From: Actinomycetes bacterium
GTDB taxonomy: Bacteria; Actinomycetota; Acidimicrobiia; Spongiisociales; UBA5794
Assembly: GCA_023336875.1 (NCBI GenBank)
Contig: JAMBLH010000181.1
Coordinates: 1-30,033, forward strand
DNA: 30,033 nt
Direction: 5' to 3'
Positions 7,628-15,881 of the stretch are shown piece after piece. Position numbers and translations under genes: made by a program. The stretch's first letter is position 1, and the number at the start of each line of letters is the position of its first letter. Under the pieces are notes generated by a model. It ran no database searches. It saw only the letters and a program-made list of their open reading frames with translations, and was not told where the DNA came from.

Positions 7628-8075
7628 CATTGTCAGCGCTTTCGAGGCGACACCAACTGGATGAATCTATGCCCTCAGGACACGGACCGGGATGGTCTTG
7701 TGCGAAGCTGATGGCAAGGTTGTCGGCTCCGAGATCCTTGAGCATGCGGGCTCCGCTGCTGCCGTGGGCAAGGTAACTCCGCCATCTCCCACTAGTCGGT
7801 CTACCGAGGCCATCCCAGATCGTCGCAAGCGATCGCTCTAGAGCTCCAAGATCGGAGTCGGTCTTGCCGACATCGTGCAGGAGTGCTGCCTGAGCGAGGT
7901 CGGCTGAGCTTTCAACCCGCTCGTACACGACAAAGGCATGGCGCTGGTCCTCGGATCGTTGCGCGAAGAACAACCGTGCCAGGCCCGGGGCGAGCGCATC
8001 ACGAACCTGCCGCTGCTCACTCGGTGTCAGAGGCGTTGCAACCAGAAAGCCAAAGAAGCGGCGAATCAGGTGCAC
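7623..8075 (-). CDS. Small HD-domain protein (putative phosphohydrolase)
   Basis: The 150-residue product carries the HD-superfamily metal-site pattern: RHAF (His46), LLHDVGK (His67-Asp68), LAHGSSGARML (His104) and QDHPGP (His128). This resembles single-domain HD phosphohydrolases, whose substrates range from nucleotides to cyclic dinucleotides. The substrate here cannot be told from sequence. An in-frame start at 8240 would lie inside the DksA-like gene; the GTG at 8075, 17 bases after that gene's end, is more plausible but lacks a visible Shine-Dalgarno site. It stands where M. tuberculosis has parA and other genes between xerD and scpA. Confidence 0.75.
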   Translation of the reverse strand: MHLIRRFFGFLVATPLTPSEQRQVRDALAPGLARLFFAQRSEDQRHAFVVYERVESSADLAQAALLHDVGKTDSDLGALERSLATIWDGLGRPTSGRWRSYLAHGSSGARMLKDLGADNLAISFAQDHPGPCPEGIDSSSWCRLESADNE

Positions 8076-8091
8076 GAGCAGACTGCTGCCG

Positions 8092-8445
8092 TCAGATCGA
8101 TGCGGTCTTTTTGCAATCGATGCATTGGGATGATGTGGGTCTATACCGCATGCGATCCTCGGGGATCTTCTTGCCGCAGACCGTGCAGATGCCATAGGTC
8201 CCATCCGCGATTCGGGCGATGGCTCGGTCAACCCCGTCAAGGTGGATCTTGAGGTTCTCGATGATTCCCATCGTCTCAGTTCTTTCGGCTGTCGCTGCGC
8301 CAGCGTCTGCGAAGGCGTCGCCGTAGTCCATGTCCCCTGTCAGTTCGCCGCTCTCATCCGCACCGAGCTCGGCAAGCTGATGCAGGAGTGCTGAACGCTC
8401 TTCTGTGAGGGTCGCGAGCGTCTCGTCGATGTCGATGGGTGGCAT
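8092..8445 (-). CDS. DksA/TraR-family zinc-finger protein
   Basis: The 117-residue product has an N-terminal coiled-coil-like part (about 5-75) with an acidic DMDYGDAFADAG stretch. A C-terminal four-cysteine finger follows, CTVC at Cys87/Cys90 and CIDC at Cys108/Cys111, as in the DksA/TraR family that binds the RNA polymerase secondary channel. Whether it acts with ppGpp as E. coli DksA does is not shown by the sequence; many Gram-positive homologues are uncharacterised. The ATG at 8445 is preferred over the ATG-type start at 8511 because GGGAGG lies just before it. It leads a short unit with the HD-domain gene. Confidence 0.85.
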   Translation of the reverse strand: MPPIDIDETLATLTEERSALLHQLAELGADESGELTGDMDYGDAFADAGAATAERTETMGIIENLKIHLDGVDRAIARIADGTYGICTVCGKKIPEDRMRYRPTSSQCIDCKKTASI

Positions 8446-8526
8446 CAATCCCTCCCTGTGACCTGGTCGAAGTAGGTGTAATCGCAGTGCACGCTTCAGA
8501 ATAGTCCGCAACGAACTGAATCTTGA

Positions 8527-9414
8527 TCATCTGCCCCGCGGATGACTCACAAGCACAACTTCGCGTAGGTATTCCGGACTCACCTTTGTGTAGATTTGGG
8601 TTGTTGACAAGCTGGCGTGCCCGAGCAGCTCCTGAACGGTCCTTAGGTCCGCGCCTCCTTCAACCATGTGGGTGGCAGCGGAATGGCGGAGCACATGCGG
8701 TGAGAGATCTCCAGGGGAAATGCCTACCGCCGCACCAGCACGTTTTACGATCCTCCATACGGTTTGGCGCGATAAACGGTTGCCGCGGGTTGTGAGGAAG
8801 ACCGCTCCGGAGTCTGCTCCTGCAATTCGGAGATCCATACGATCGGGTAGCCACGCACCGATGGCGCGGGCTGCGTAGGATCCAATGGGGACGAGTCTCT
8901 GTCTGTTTCCCTTACCGGTAACGATTGCTGTGTGTGTCTCAAAATCGACGTCGTGTAGATCGAGATCGATCAGCTCACTTACTCGGCAACCCGTTCCATA
9001 GAGAACCTCGAGGATTGCTCGGTCTCGTCTTCCAAGGGGTGTTGAGCTATCTGGTGCCTCCACAAGCTGGCTCACCTCGTGAACGGTGAGCGCTTTGGGG
9101 ATGGACACACCCCTTGTGGGAGTCTCGATGGCTGCGGTTGGATCGTCGGACTGATAGCCCTCGGCGATCATGAAGGTGTGGTACGCACGAATGGATGCCA
9201 GCTTTCGGGCTATCGAAGTGTTCTTCAGACCGGCTTCTCTGAGATGCTCCAGGTGGACGTGGACGATCTCAGATGGTTCCAGCTGCGGGTGACCATCGAT
9301 CGTCTCCCGGTACTGGCCAAGGTCTCGCCGGTACGCATCTGCTGTGTTCTTGGCGAGGCCGCGCTCCACCCTGATGGACTCCAGGAACTCGTCGGCACGG
9401 CTAGGAAGCGGCAC
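8527..9414 (-). CDS. xerD: Site-specific tyrosine recombinase XerD
   Basis: XerD with a partner recombinase resolves chromosome dimers at dif near the division septum. The 295-residue product has the SAM-like N-terminal DNA-binding domain (FLESIRVERGLAKNTADAYRRDL). All catalytic residues are present: Arg144 (GTGCRVSEL), Lys168 (TGKGN), His240 and Arg243 (HVLRHSAATHM), His266 (GHASLSTTQIY) and the Tyr275 nucleophile. The GTG at 9414 gives the usual XerD length; the longer frame from 9600 would run through the Nudix gene. It overlaps that gene by 14 bp. Location after pyrG-Nudix matches the XerD position in other actinobacteria. Confidence 0.93.
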   Translation of the reverse strand: MPLPSRADEFLESIRVERGLAKNTADAYRRDLGQYRETIDGHPQLEPSEIVHVHLEHLREAGLKNTSIARKLASIRAYHTFMIAEGYQSDDPTAAIETPTRGVSIPKALTVHEVSQLVEAPDSSTPLGRRDRAILEVLYGTGCRVSELIDLDLHDVDFETHTAIVTGKGNRQRLVPIGSYAARAIGAWLPDRMDLRIAGADSGAVFLTTRGNRLSRQTVWRIVKRAGAAVGISPGDLSPHVLRHSAATHMVEGGADLRTVQELLGHASLSTTQIYTKVSPEYLREVVLVSHPRGR

Positions 9415-9952
9415 GGATCCGTGATGCGAGGAGAAGGCCGACCGCGGTCTTGGCGTCAGTGATCTCGCCTGACGCGACAAGCTCGACGGCTTGCTGGAGT
9501 GGCATCTGCAGTACTTCTGCGTCGTGTTCCTCCGGACCCATGGGCGATCGGTCCCCCGCCACCACATCCTCTGCGAGAAAGATGGTGATCCTCTCATCAC
9601 AGAATCCGACGGCGGTCAACAGATCAGTGAGTCTGAGAAGTCTGTCAGCGCTGAAGCCGGTCTCCTCCTTCAGTTCGCGCTGTGCAGCGTCCTCCAGACC
9701 CTCGCCAGGGGCATCCAGCTTCCCCGCAGGGATTTCGAGGATGTGATCGCGGATGGCGGCTCTGTACTGGCGAACCAGTACGACGTCGTCTCCGACGATG
9801 GGGACGACAGCAACCGCCCCCGGATGTTCGATGACGACCCGTTTGAATGTTGCGCCATCGGTGGATTCGATCGAGCGCTCGGTGACGTTTAGGAATCCAA
9901 GATCGAGCAGCAGGGCTCTGTCGGTGATGCGGAACGGATGCTCGCGGTTCAC
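9401..9952 (-). CDS. Nudix hydrolase, ADP-ribose pyrophosphatase type
   Basis: The 183-residue product has a Nudix box ending in REAxEExG form (REL KEE TGF) preceded by PAGKLDAPGE. The upstream VVLVRQYRAAIRDHILEIPAG segment is typical of enzymes that split ADP-ribose and related nucleoside diphosphate sugars into AMP and a sugar phosphate. One residue more than the textbook spacing lies between the first Gly and Glu of the box, as in the corresponding M. tuberculosis protein as I recall it. The start is GTG at 9952, overlapping the pyrG TGA as GTGA. Confidence 0.9.
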   Translation of the reverse strand: MNREHPFRITDRALLLDLGFLNVTERSIESTDGATFKRVVIEHPGAVAVVPIVGDDVVLVRQYRAAIRDHILEIPAGKLDAPGEGLEDAAQRELKEETGFSADRLLRLTDLLTAVGFCDERITIFLAEDVVAGDRSPMGPEEHDAEVLQMPLQQAVELVASGEITDAKTAVGLLLASRIRAAS

Positions 9953-11598
9953 CTGAGGTTCTCAACCGCTGCCGTTGCGCGGTCGGTGTCACCGACGTGT
10001 TCATGGTGCGTGCGTGCAGCAGCGACAAGTCCTTCGAAGAGGGGATGCGGCTTGTCGGGGCGGGATTTCAACTCTGGGTGCGCCTGGGTTGCAATGAAGT
10101 AAGGGTGATCGGGGAGCTCGATGAACTCAACGAGTCTGCCATCGGGCGACATACCCGAGAGAACGAAACCTGCATCTTGTAGTTGCTGGCGGTACCGATT
10201 GTTTACCTCCCATCGATGTCGATGGCGCTCGTATACGACTTCTTCATCGTAGAGCTCCCTCGCGAGGGTCCCAGGAGACAGCTTTGCGGGGTAGATGCCT
10301 AGTCGCATCGTCCCACCCTTCTCGGAGATGTCCTTCTGTGTCTCCATGAGATCGATCACTGGATCGGTAGTCATTGGATCGAATTCGGAGGAGTGTGCAT
10401 TCGCCAGGCCAACGACATTGCGTGCGTACTCGATCACGGCGCATTGAAGACCAAGACACAGGCCGAGGAACGGGATGTTCTGTTCCCTCGCATATTGGAT
10501 CGATCGCACCTTGCCCTCGATGCCGCGGATTCCAAACCCACCTGGTACAAGGATCCCGTCCAAACCCTCGAGGTAGGACGCAACAAGCATGCCGTCAACA
10601 TCATCAGCAGGGATCCAACGAATCTCGACGTTCACATCGGAAGTGCGTCCTGCATGTCTCAGAGCTTCCACAACGGAGAGATATGCGTCTGGAAGGTCGA
10701 TGTACTTCCCCACAAGTCCGATCGTGACCGTGCCAGATGGACTTCCCATCGACTCGACCATTGCCTCCCATTCCTCCAGGTCAGGAGGTGGGGCTTCAAG
10801 TTCGAGTTCACGCAACACGACGTCGTCTAGTCCAGCCTCGTGCAACGAGAGCGGCACGCCGTAGATGTTCGGCACGTCGACGAGGTTGATCACCGCGTCG
10901 CTCTCGACATCGCAGAAGAGACTTATCTTGCGCCTTGCGGACTCATCGACTGGCCTGTCAGATCGCACCACGATTATCTCGGGCTGAATTCCTTTGCCTC
11001 GCAACTCTGACACGGAGTGCTGGGTCGGCTTCGTCTTCAGCTCTTCCGACGTGCTGAGATAAGGAACGAGCGTGACGTGGATGTAGCACGTGTTGTGTAT
11101 CCCGACATCTTTTCGGATCTGGCGGATGGCCTCAAGGTATGGCAGGCTCTCGATATCGCCGACGGTGCCACCAACCTCTGTGATGACGACGTTGACGCCA
11201 TCACGTTGACCCAGCTTGCGGATACGAGCCTTGATCTCGTTGGTGATGTGAGGGATCACCTGGACCGTCGCGCCGAGATAGTCGCCGCGACGCTCTTTCC
11301 GGATCACGGTCTGATAGATCGATCCCGTCGTGACGTTTGAGTCCTGGCTCAAGTTCTCGCCGACGAAGCGTTCATAGTGGCCCAGATCGAGATCCGTCTC
11401 TCCGCCATCATCTGTGACAAAGACTTCACCGTGTTCAAACGGGTTCATCGTCCCAGGATCAACGTTGATGTAGGGATCGAGTTTTTGGAGTACGACGCTG
11501 AACCCTCTTGCTTTGAGGAGTCGACCCAGAGAAGCAGCGGTGATGCCTTTGCCAAGACTTGATGTCACCCCACCAGTTACAAATACGTGCTTTGTCAC
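9949..11598 (-). CDS. pyrG: CTP synthase
   Basis: PyrG aminates UTP to CTP using glutamine. The 549-residue product has the synthetase domain first: KHVFVTGGVTSSLGKG (P-loop, 3-18), LDPYINVDPGTM and EVGGTVGDIES. The class I glutamine amidotransferase domain follows with GLCLGLQ (nucleophile Cys381) and a late HPE triad segment (ATQAHPELKSRP). The frame extends to 11649, but the GTG at 11598 is the start because GGAGGAG lies 5 bases before it and MTKHVFVTGG is the family N-terminus. It is the first gene after recN with its own likely promoter, and is coupled to the Nudix gene. Confidence 0.97.
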   Translation of the reverse strand: MTKHVFVTGGVTSSLGKGITAASLGRLLKARGFSVVLQKLDPYINVDPGTMNPFEHGEVFVTDDGGETDLDLGHYERFVGENLSQDSNVTTGSIYQTVIRKERRGDYLGATVQVIPHITNEIKARIRKLGQRDGVNVVITEVGGTVGDIESLPYLEAIRQIRKDVGIHNTCYIHVTLVPYLSTSEELKTKPTQHSVSELRGKGIQPEIIVVRSDRPVDESARRKISLFCDVESDAVINLVDVPNIYGVPLSLHEAGLDDVVLRELELEAPPPDLEEWEAMVESMGSPSGTVTIGLVGKYIDLPDAYLSVVEALRHAGRTSDVNVEIRWIPADDVDGMLVASYLEGLDGILVPGGFGIRGIEGKVRSIQYAREQNIPFLGLCLGLQCAVIEYARNVVGLANAHSSEFDPMTTDPVIDLMETQKDISEKGGTMRLGIYPAKLSPGTLARELYDEEVVYERHRHRWEVNNRYRQQLQDAGFVLSGMSPDGRLVEFIELPDHPYFIATQAHPELKSRPDKPHPLFEGLVAAARTHHEHVGDTDRATAAVENLR

Positions 11599-11624
11599 GC
11601 ATCTCCTCCGCCTCGGAAGGTCGG

Positions 11625-11630
11625 ATGATA
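11625..11630 (-). promoter_or_regulatory. pyrG: -10 element of a possible pyrG promoter
   Basis: TATCAT on the minus strand lies 26 bases before the pyrG GTG start, in the 94-bp gap after recN. It would give a short leader containing the strong GGAGGAG ribosome site. No good -35 box is seen, and no G-run at the expected start that would suggest the reiterative-transcription control known from Bacillus pyrG. Confidence 0.35.
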
Positions 11631-11692
11631 CCAGCAGGGTGGGTTGCACCGAATGACCGAGTCGGCGACCTCAAACGGATGCGGCATCGGAA

Positions 11693-13309
11693 TCAGACGC
11701 GCCTCTTCTCAGATGCCAATGCGAGGAGTTCCTCGGCGTGTTCCTGACCCTTCTCCGATGAGGAGAGACCGGCGAGCATTCGCGACAGTTCTTCGGTCCG
11801 CCGCGTATCGACGGCCTCCGAGATGGACGCAGTCGCGCCGCTGCGTTCGACCACATAATGCCTGTCAGCGAATGCCGCTACCTGAGGAAGATGGGTAACG
11901 CAGAGAACCTGTCTCGTTTCTGCGAGCGAGGCAAGCTTCTGCCCCATCGCCAGCGCAGTTTCTCCCCCCACACCGGCATCGATCTCGTCGAAGGCCACGA
12001 CATCCGTCTCTGCTCCACCTGATGCAAGCGTGAGGGCAAGTACCAGTCTGCTGAGTTCACCGCCCGAGGCAATTGCCGATACAGGCCCTGGCTTCATTGA
12101 TGCATCCGATGCAAAGAGAACCGTTGCGGCGTCCGCGCCGGAACGCGTCGGTGCCGCGGACACCACTGAGATCTCGAGCAACGGCGCCCTGAAACCAAGA
12201 TCGGTGAGGTGACCGTGGGCGGCTTCGGCGATGCGAGCCGCGGCGGTGCTTCTGGTGGATCTCAGCGCTTCTCCAGCGGTGTCGAGGCTCGTACTGGCGA
12301 CATCAAGTCGCTCGGCGATGTCGCCGGCCGACGCGAGAAGCTCATCCAATTCCATCTCGCGGGCGGTCGCGTCCTTGTGGAACGCTAGTACAGCTTCAAG
12401 AGAGTCACCGTACTTTCTCTTGAGTGAGGAAAGCAATGACACTCGTTGTTCAGTTTCCTCGAGCGCCGCCGGATCGAGGTTCAGGTCTGCGGCATATCGG
12501 ACAACCTCTGAGTTGATATCCGAGAGCGTCTCGTGAAGATTCCGGATCCGATCGGAGATCTCTTCAAGAGTCGTATCGAGGTTGACTGCGCTGTCAACGG
12601 CGCGGACTGCACTCTCCACATCGCTGCCAGCTCCCCCCTCACCCAACCTGTCGAGAATGGAATCGATAGCGGTGGCGAGTTCCTCCGCGTTGCGGAGCTT
12701 CCCCGCTTTTGACCGGAGGAGATCATCGTCCCCGATCGCAAAGCCAGCATCCGTGATCTCAGCAATCTGGAATCGAATCGTCTCCAATTCTCTGGCGAGG
12801 TGCCTCTGATCAGTACCAAGAAGGTCGGCTTCCGCCCTGACCACCTCATAGGCGTTCCACGCCTTTCCATAGGCGTCGAAGTCGGTGCGCTCCCTGGATG
12901 TGAGGGATACGTCAACGAGTCGTCTTACACCTTCTGATGACGTGATGGTGTGTTGATCGTGCTGTCCGACAATGGAAACCTTCGGTCCGATCGTCTCGCG
13001 AAGGGCTGAAGCTGTGCTGATGGCGCCATCGAGGTAGGCCTTGGACCGGTTCGGTGTGACGACCCTCCGCGCCACATGGTCTGTGTCATCAACGAATCGT
13101 GCAGAGACGTCCGCCTGGTCTCCAGAGGGACCGATGAGGCCCTTGGCTGCAGGTTCCCCGATAAGCAGTCTCAGCGCGCCAAGCATGACTGTCTTTCCTG
13201 CTCCGGTCTCGCCGGTGATGACGGTGAGGCCCCTCGAGGGCGTCAGGACAGCCTCGGGTATCAGCCCGAGATTGGATACGACGAGTTCCTCAAGCATGGG
13301 CTTCGTCAC
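11693..13309 (-). CDS. recN: DNA repair protein RecN
   Basis: RecN is an SMC-like ATPase that acts early in double-strand break repair. The 538-residue product has the Walker A GETGAGKT (33-40) and the QHDQHTI signature of RecN (VGQHDQH, about 114-120). A long helical, coiled-coil-rich centre follows. Near the C-terminus are the ABC signature SGGELSRL, Walker B VVAFDEIDAGVGG and the THLPQVAAFADRHY switch segment. The GTG at 13309 overlaps the nadK TGA as GTGA; an ATG 12 bases further in (13297) is an alternative that would lose the coupling. Confidence 0.96.
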   Translation of the reverse strand: MTKPMLEELVVSNLGLIPEAVLTPSRGLTVITGETGAGKTVMLGALRLLIGEPAAKGLIGPSGDQADVSARFVDDTDHVARRVVTPNRSKAYLDGAISTASALRETIGPKVSIVGQHDQHTITSSEGVRRLVDVSLTSRERTDFDAYGKAWNAYEVVRAEADLLGTDQRHLARELETIRFQIAEITDAGFAIGDDDLLRSKAGKLRNAEELATAIDSILDRLGEGGAGSDVESAVRAVDSAVNLDTTLEEISDRIRNLHETLSDINSEVVRYAADLNLDPAALEETEQRVSLLSSLKRKYGDSLEAVLAFHKDATAREMELDELLASAGDIAERLDVASTSLDTAGEALRSTRSTAAARIAEAAHGHLTDLGFRAPLLEISVVSAAPTRSGADAATVLFASDASMKPGPVSAIASGGELSRLVLALTLASGGAETDVVAFDEIDAGVGGETALAMGQKLASLAETRQVLCVTHLPQVAAFADRHYVVERSGATASISEAVDTRRTEELSRMLAGLSSSEKGQEHAEELLALASEKRRV

Positions 13310-14082
13310 GCATGGTCGAGGCCGAACTGCTCTCGCACCGCGTGGGGAAATGGATGACGATCCAGGGTCATGAACTTCACAGCGTGTGAGCCACGGCGTA
13401 TCGTTACGAGCTCATCCGGCTCGACGATCAGCAGCTCGCGTCCATCGACGTTGATCCGCGCTGGGCGGTCTCCGGTTACTGACAGAGTGACGACGGCATC
13501 GGGAGCAAGAACGATCGCCCTCGTCAACAGGCTGTGAGGCGCCACAGGCGTCATGATGAGAGCATCAAGGGTTGGATCGACGATCGGACCGCCCGCGGAC
13601 AAGGAGTAGGCGGTCGATCCCAGAGGCGTTGCAACGATCACACCATCCGTTCGGTACGTGGCCAAAGGACGATGGTTTACTTCAACCGCTACCTCGATGA
13701 TCCGCTGACCCGTCACCTTCTCGACAACCACATCATTGATCGCGGACGCCGTCTCTGTCCCTGTTGACACCGAAACTGTGCTGTGGTGCATGATCGCGAA
13801 TCCATCTGAAGCAATGGCGATAGCAAGATCCTCGATCTCGTCCTGGGCGAATTCGGCCAGATAGCCAACACGACCCACGTTGATGCCACATACAGGGACG
13901 CTGAGCTCAAGGGCGATTGACGCAGCCTCGAGCATGGTGCCGTCGCCGCCAACTGCGACAATGGCGTCCGGATCGCCGGCATCCGTGGCTACGTCTCGGT
14001 CCGCCAGGAGGTTGCCGAAACGATTCGCTATCACATGGGCCTGCTGCTTGTCGTTGCGAACAACAAGTCTGATTCGTTTCAT
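13306..14082 (-). CDS. nadK: NAD kinase
   Basis: NadK phosphorylates NAD to NADP using ATP or polyphosphate. The 258-residue product has the GGDGT motif at 45-49, NVGRVGYLAEF, the NDVVVEK segment, TDGVIVATPLGSTAYSLSAGGPI and the late NVDGR site. These are in the family order, and the length is slightly shorter than the usual 290. The ATG overlaps the tlyA TGA as ATGA. The tlyA-nadK-recN run is a conserved actinobacterial operon. Confidence 0.96.
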   Translation of the reverse strand: MKRIRLVVRNDKQQAHVIANRFGNLLADRDVATDAGDPDAIVAVGGDGTMLEAASIALELSVPVCGINVGRVGYLAEFAQDEIEDLAIAIASDGFAIMHHSTVSVSTGTETASAINDVVVEKVTGQRIIEVAVEVNHRPLATYRTDGVIVATPLGSTAYSLSAGGPIVDPTLDALIMTPVAPHSLLTRAIVLAPDAVVTLSVTGDRPARINVDGRELLIVEPDELVTIRRGSHAVKFMTLDRHPFPHAVREQFGLDHA

Positions 14083-14867
14083 TGTGACGTCCCATCGAAC
14101 ATGGTGTCGATCGTATCGGACGTCACAGTACCGCTACCCCGCCCGAAGATCGCAACGTACTCAACATTGCCCGTGGTCCCTGTGATCGGCGACTCAATGA
14201 TGCCACGACAGCCAAGCCCTATGTCCTCGTATGCATCGAGGACCTCATGGATCACTTCCCTGCGCACTTCGGCGCTGCGAACGATTCCCTTCTTTCCCAC
14301 CCGATCGGGACCGGCCTCGAACTGAGGCTTGATCAGCAGTACCCATATCGCTTCGTCACCTCCGAGCGCTGCCAATTGCGTTCGAACTGTTCGAAGCGAG
14401 ATAAAGGACAGGTCGGAAACGATGATGTCAAACGACTCACCGAACGAGGAGTGGTTCGCGGTCCGGATATTGGTCCGCTCAACAACCTCAACTCTCGAAT
14501 CTTCGCGAATACGCCAATGCATCTGACCGTATCCCACATCAACAGCTGTCACCGTTGCAGCACCTCGCTGCAACAAGCAGTCGGTGAAACCGCCGGTTGA
14601 CGCTCCCACATCGATGGCTCTCAGGTTCTGGACATCCGCACCGAATGCCTCCAGCGCGGCTTCGAGCTTCCGACCCGCTCGACTGACGAAGGGGTCGGCA
14701 CTCGCCACGATGTGTACGGGCTCATCGGGCGAAACCATCGTTGCTGCTTTTGGAGCGGTATTCGTGCCTACGCGCACGAGTCCTGCCTTGATGGCCCTCT
14801 GAGCCTCGGTGCGACTTTCAACGAGTCCGCGGCGAACAAGCTCAGCGTCGAGTCGTCTACGCGTCAG
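14079..14867 (-). CDS. tlyA: TlyA-family 16S/23S rRNA 2'-O-methyltransferase, CTG start
   Basis: TlyA methylates cytidines in 16S and 23S rRNA and is linked to capreomycin sensitivity in mycobacteria. From CTG 14867 the product has 262 residues. The S4 domain reads TRRRLDAELVRRGLVESRTE and onward, close to the mycobacterial N-terminus. The SAM site is DVGASTGGFTD (86-96), with DVGYGQMHWRI, SDLSFISL and LIKPQFEAG after it. The first canonical start (GTG 14777) would cut off half the S4 domain, and no ATG, GTG or TTG precedes it before an in-frame TGA. CTG 14867 overlaps the upstream TGA as CTGA and has GGAG 8 bases before it. The family is certain; the start codon is inferred. Confidence 0.93.
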   Translation of the reverse strand: MTRRRLDAELVRRGLVESRTEAQRAIKAGLVRVGTNTAPKAATMVSPDEPVHIVASADPFVSRAGRKLEAALEAFGADVQNLRAIDVGASTGGFTDCLLQRGAATVTAVDVGYGQMHWRIREDSRVEVVERTNIRTANHSSFGESFDIIVSDLSFISLRTVRTQLAALGGDEAIWVLLIKPQFEAGPDRVGKKGIVRSAEVRREVIHEVLDAYEDIGLGCRGIIESPITGTTGNVEYVAIFGRGSGTVTSDTIDTMFDGTSQ

Positions 14868-15040
14868 GAGTTCGGCTCCGTTGGACGTTCATCATCTGTG
14901 CCCGTGGTGTCGAGTTCGCGCTGAAGGCTTGCCGCGATACCGTCGGCTATGTCGGGAGCGTCAGCCGGATCCACGTCGGCGAGCGCGTCAGCTGCGGTCT
15001 GGTCCTCGACTGTCGGGTCCGGCTCGGATGCGCTATTCAT
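14864..15040 (-). CDS. 58-residue acidic protein of the tlyA operon, function unknown
   Basis: From the ATG at 15040 the product has 58 residues, rich in Asp, Ala and Thr (DQTAADALADVDPADAPDIAD) with no recognisable fold, signal or metal site. It lies between the HAD phosphatase gene (ends 15048) and tlyA, where M. tuberculosis has the small conserved hypothetical Rv1693. The position more than the sequence argues that it is real. An upstream ATG at 15058 would overlap the HAD gene. Its TGA contains the proposed CTG start of tlyA. Confidence 0.6.
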   Translation of the reverse strand: MNSASEPDPTVEDQTAADALADVDPADAPDIADGIAASLQRELDTTGTDDERPTEPNS

Positions 15041-15047
15041 GCGGTCA

Positions 15048-15881
15048 TTATCCCTCATCGACACTGCTCTTGGAAGCACTGGTCAGAATGTGGGGAAGCT
15101 CAGCGATCGATTCGATGATGTAATCAGGCTCCATGGCGTGAGCGGCAGCCGTGTCGGCAGAGGTCACACCGCTCAGTGTGAGCACTGACCTCCATCCACC
15201 ACGCTTTGCGAATGCTATGTCGGTCTCCAATCGGTCGCCGACCATCCAGACGTTGTCTGAATCGAGCTTCAGGGAGACAAGGCGCACCATCGGTTCCTCC
15301 GGTTTGCCACAGACGACGAAGGGTTTCTGTGCAGCATCGGCAATGGCCGTCACAGTTGCCCCAGCACCTGGCACAAGGCCACTGGGCGTGGGGAAGCTTG
15401 CATCCGTATTGGTTGCCACGAACGCGGCGCCGTTGTTGAGTGCACGAACGGCACCGTCGATGGTGCTTTGTGTCAGCGATCGCTCAAGCCCAACCACTAC
15501 CGCGTCAACACCCGCGTTCTCGACTACAGATATCTGACCCCGGCGGACGGTGTCTTTGAGTTGGTGCGAGCCTACGACCAGTGCCGACTCGACTCCGAGA
15601 TCCCTTAGATACGAGATGGTGGCCATGCCACACGTGACGATGGTGGATGGGGGAACGGAGATGCTCGCGCGATGTTCGAGGACCTCGACGATCGACTCGG
15701 GTGTCTTCGTCGAGTTGTTCGTTGCGAATAGGATCTGCCATCCAAGATCGTTGAGCGTAGCAATGGTTGCCGAGGCACCGGGTAGTGGGGTGGAACCGAG
15801 ATACACGACGCCGTCGAGGTCGAACACGACCGTTCCTCGGATGTGGCTGTTGGCATTCTCCGCCTGTGCGCGGGTGGTCAA
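15048..15881 (-). CDS. HAD-superfamily (IIA) phosphatase
   Basis: The 277-residue product has the HAD motif I DLDGVVYLGS (from residue 21), a FATNNSTKTP motif II region, a lysine-containing CGKPEEPMV segment and motif IV MVGDRLETDIAFAKRGG. This is the NagD/p-nitrophenyl-phosphatase type (class IIA cap); its natural substrate is unknown. The frame opens far upstream (16151) inside the M20 peptidase gene. The likely start is TTG at 15881, which overlaps the peptidase TGA as TTGA and precedes the motif by a normal distance. It equals the phosphatase gene that leads into tlyA in M. tuberculosis. Confidence 0.9.
   Translation of the reverse strand: MTTRAQAENANSHIRGTVVFDLDGVVYLGSTPLPGASATIATLNDLGWQILFATNNSTKTPESIVEVLEHRASISVPPSTIVTCGMATISYLRDLGVESALVVGSHQLKDTVRRGQISVVENAGVDAVVVGLERSLTQSTIDGAVRALNNGAAFVATNTDASFPTPSGLVPGAGATVTAIADAAQKPFVVCGKPEEPMVRLVSLKLDSDNVWMVGDRLETDIAFAKRGGWRSVLTLSGVTSADTAAAHAMEPDYIIESIAELPHILTSASKSSVDEG

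Noticed and set aside
9401..9952. Nudix box one residue longer than the textbook spacing
   Set aside because: The orthologue in M. tuberculosis as I recall it has the same extra residue, so it is a family trait and not a defect.
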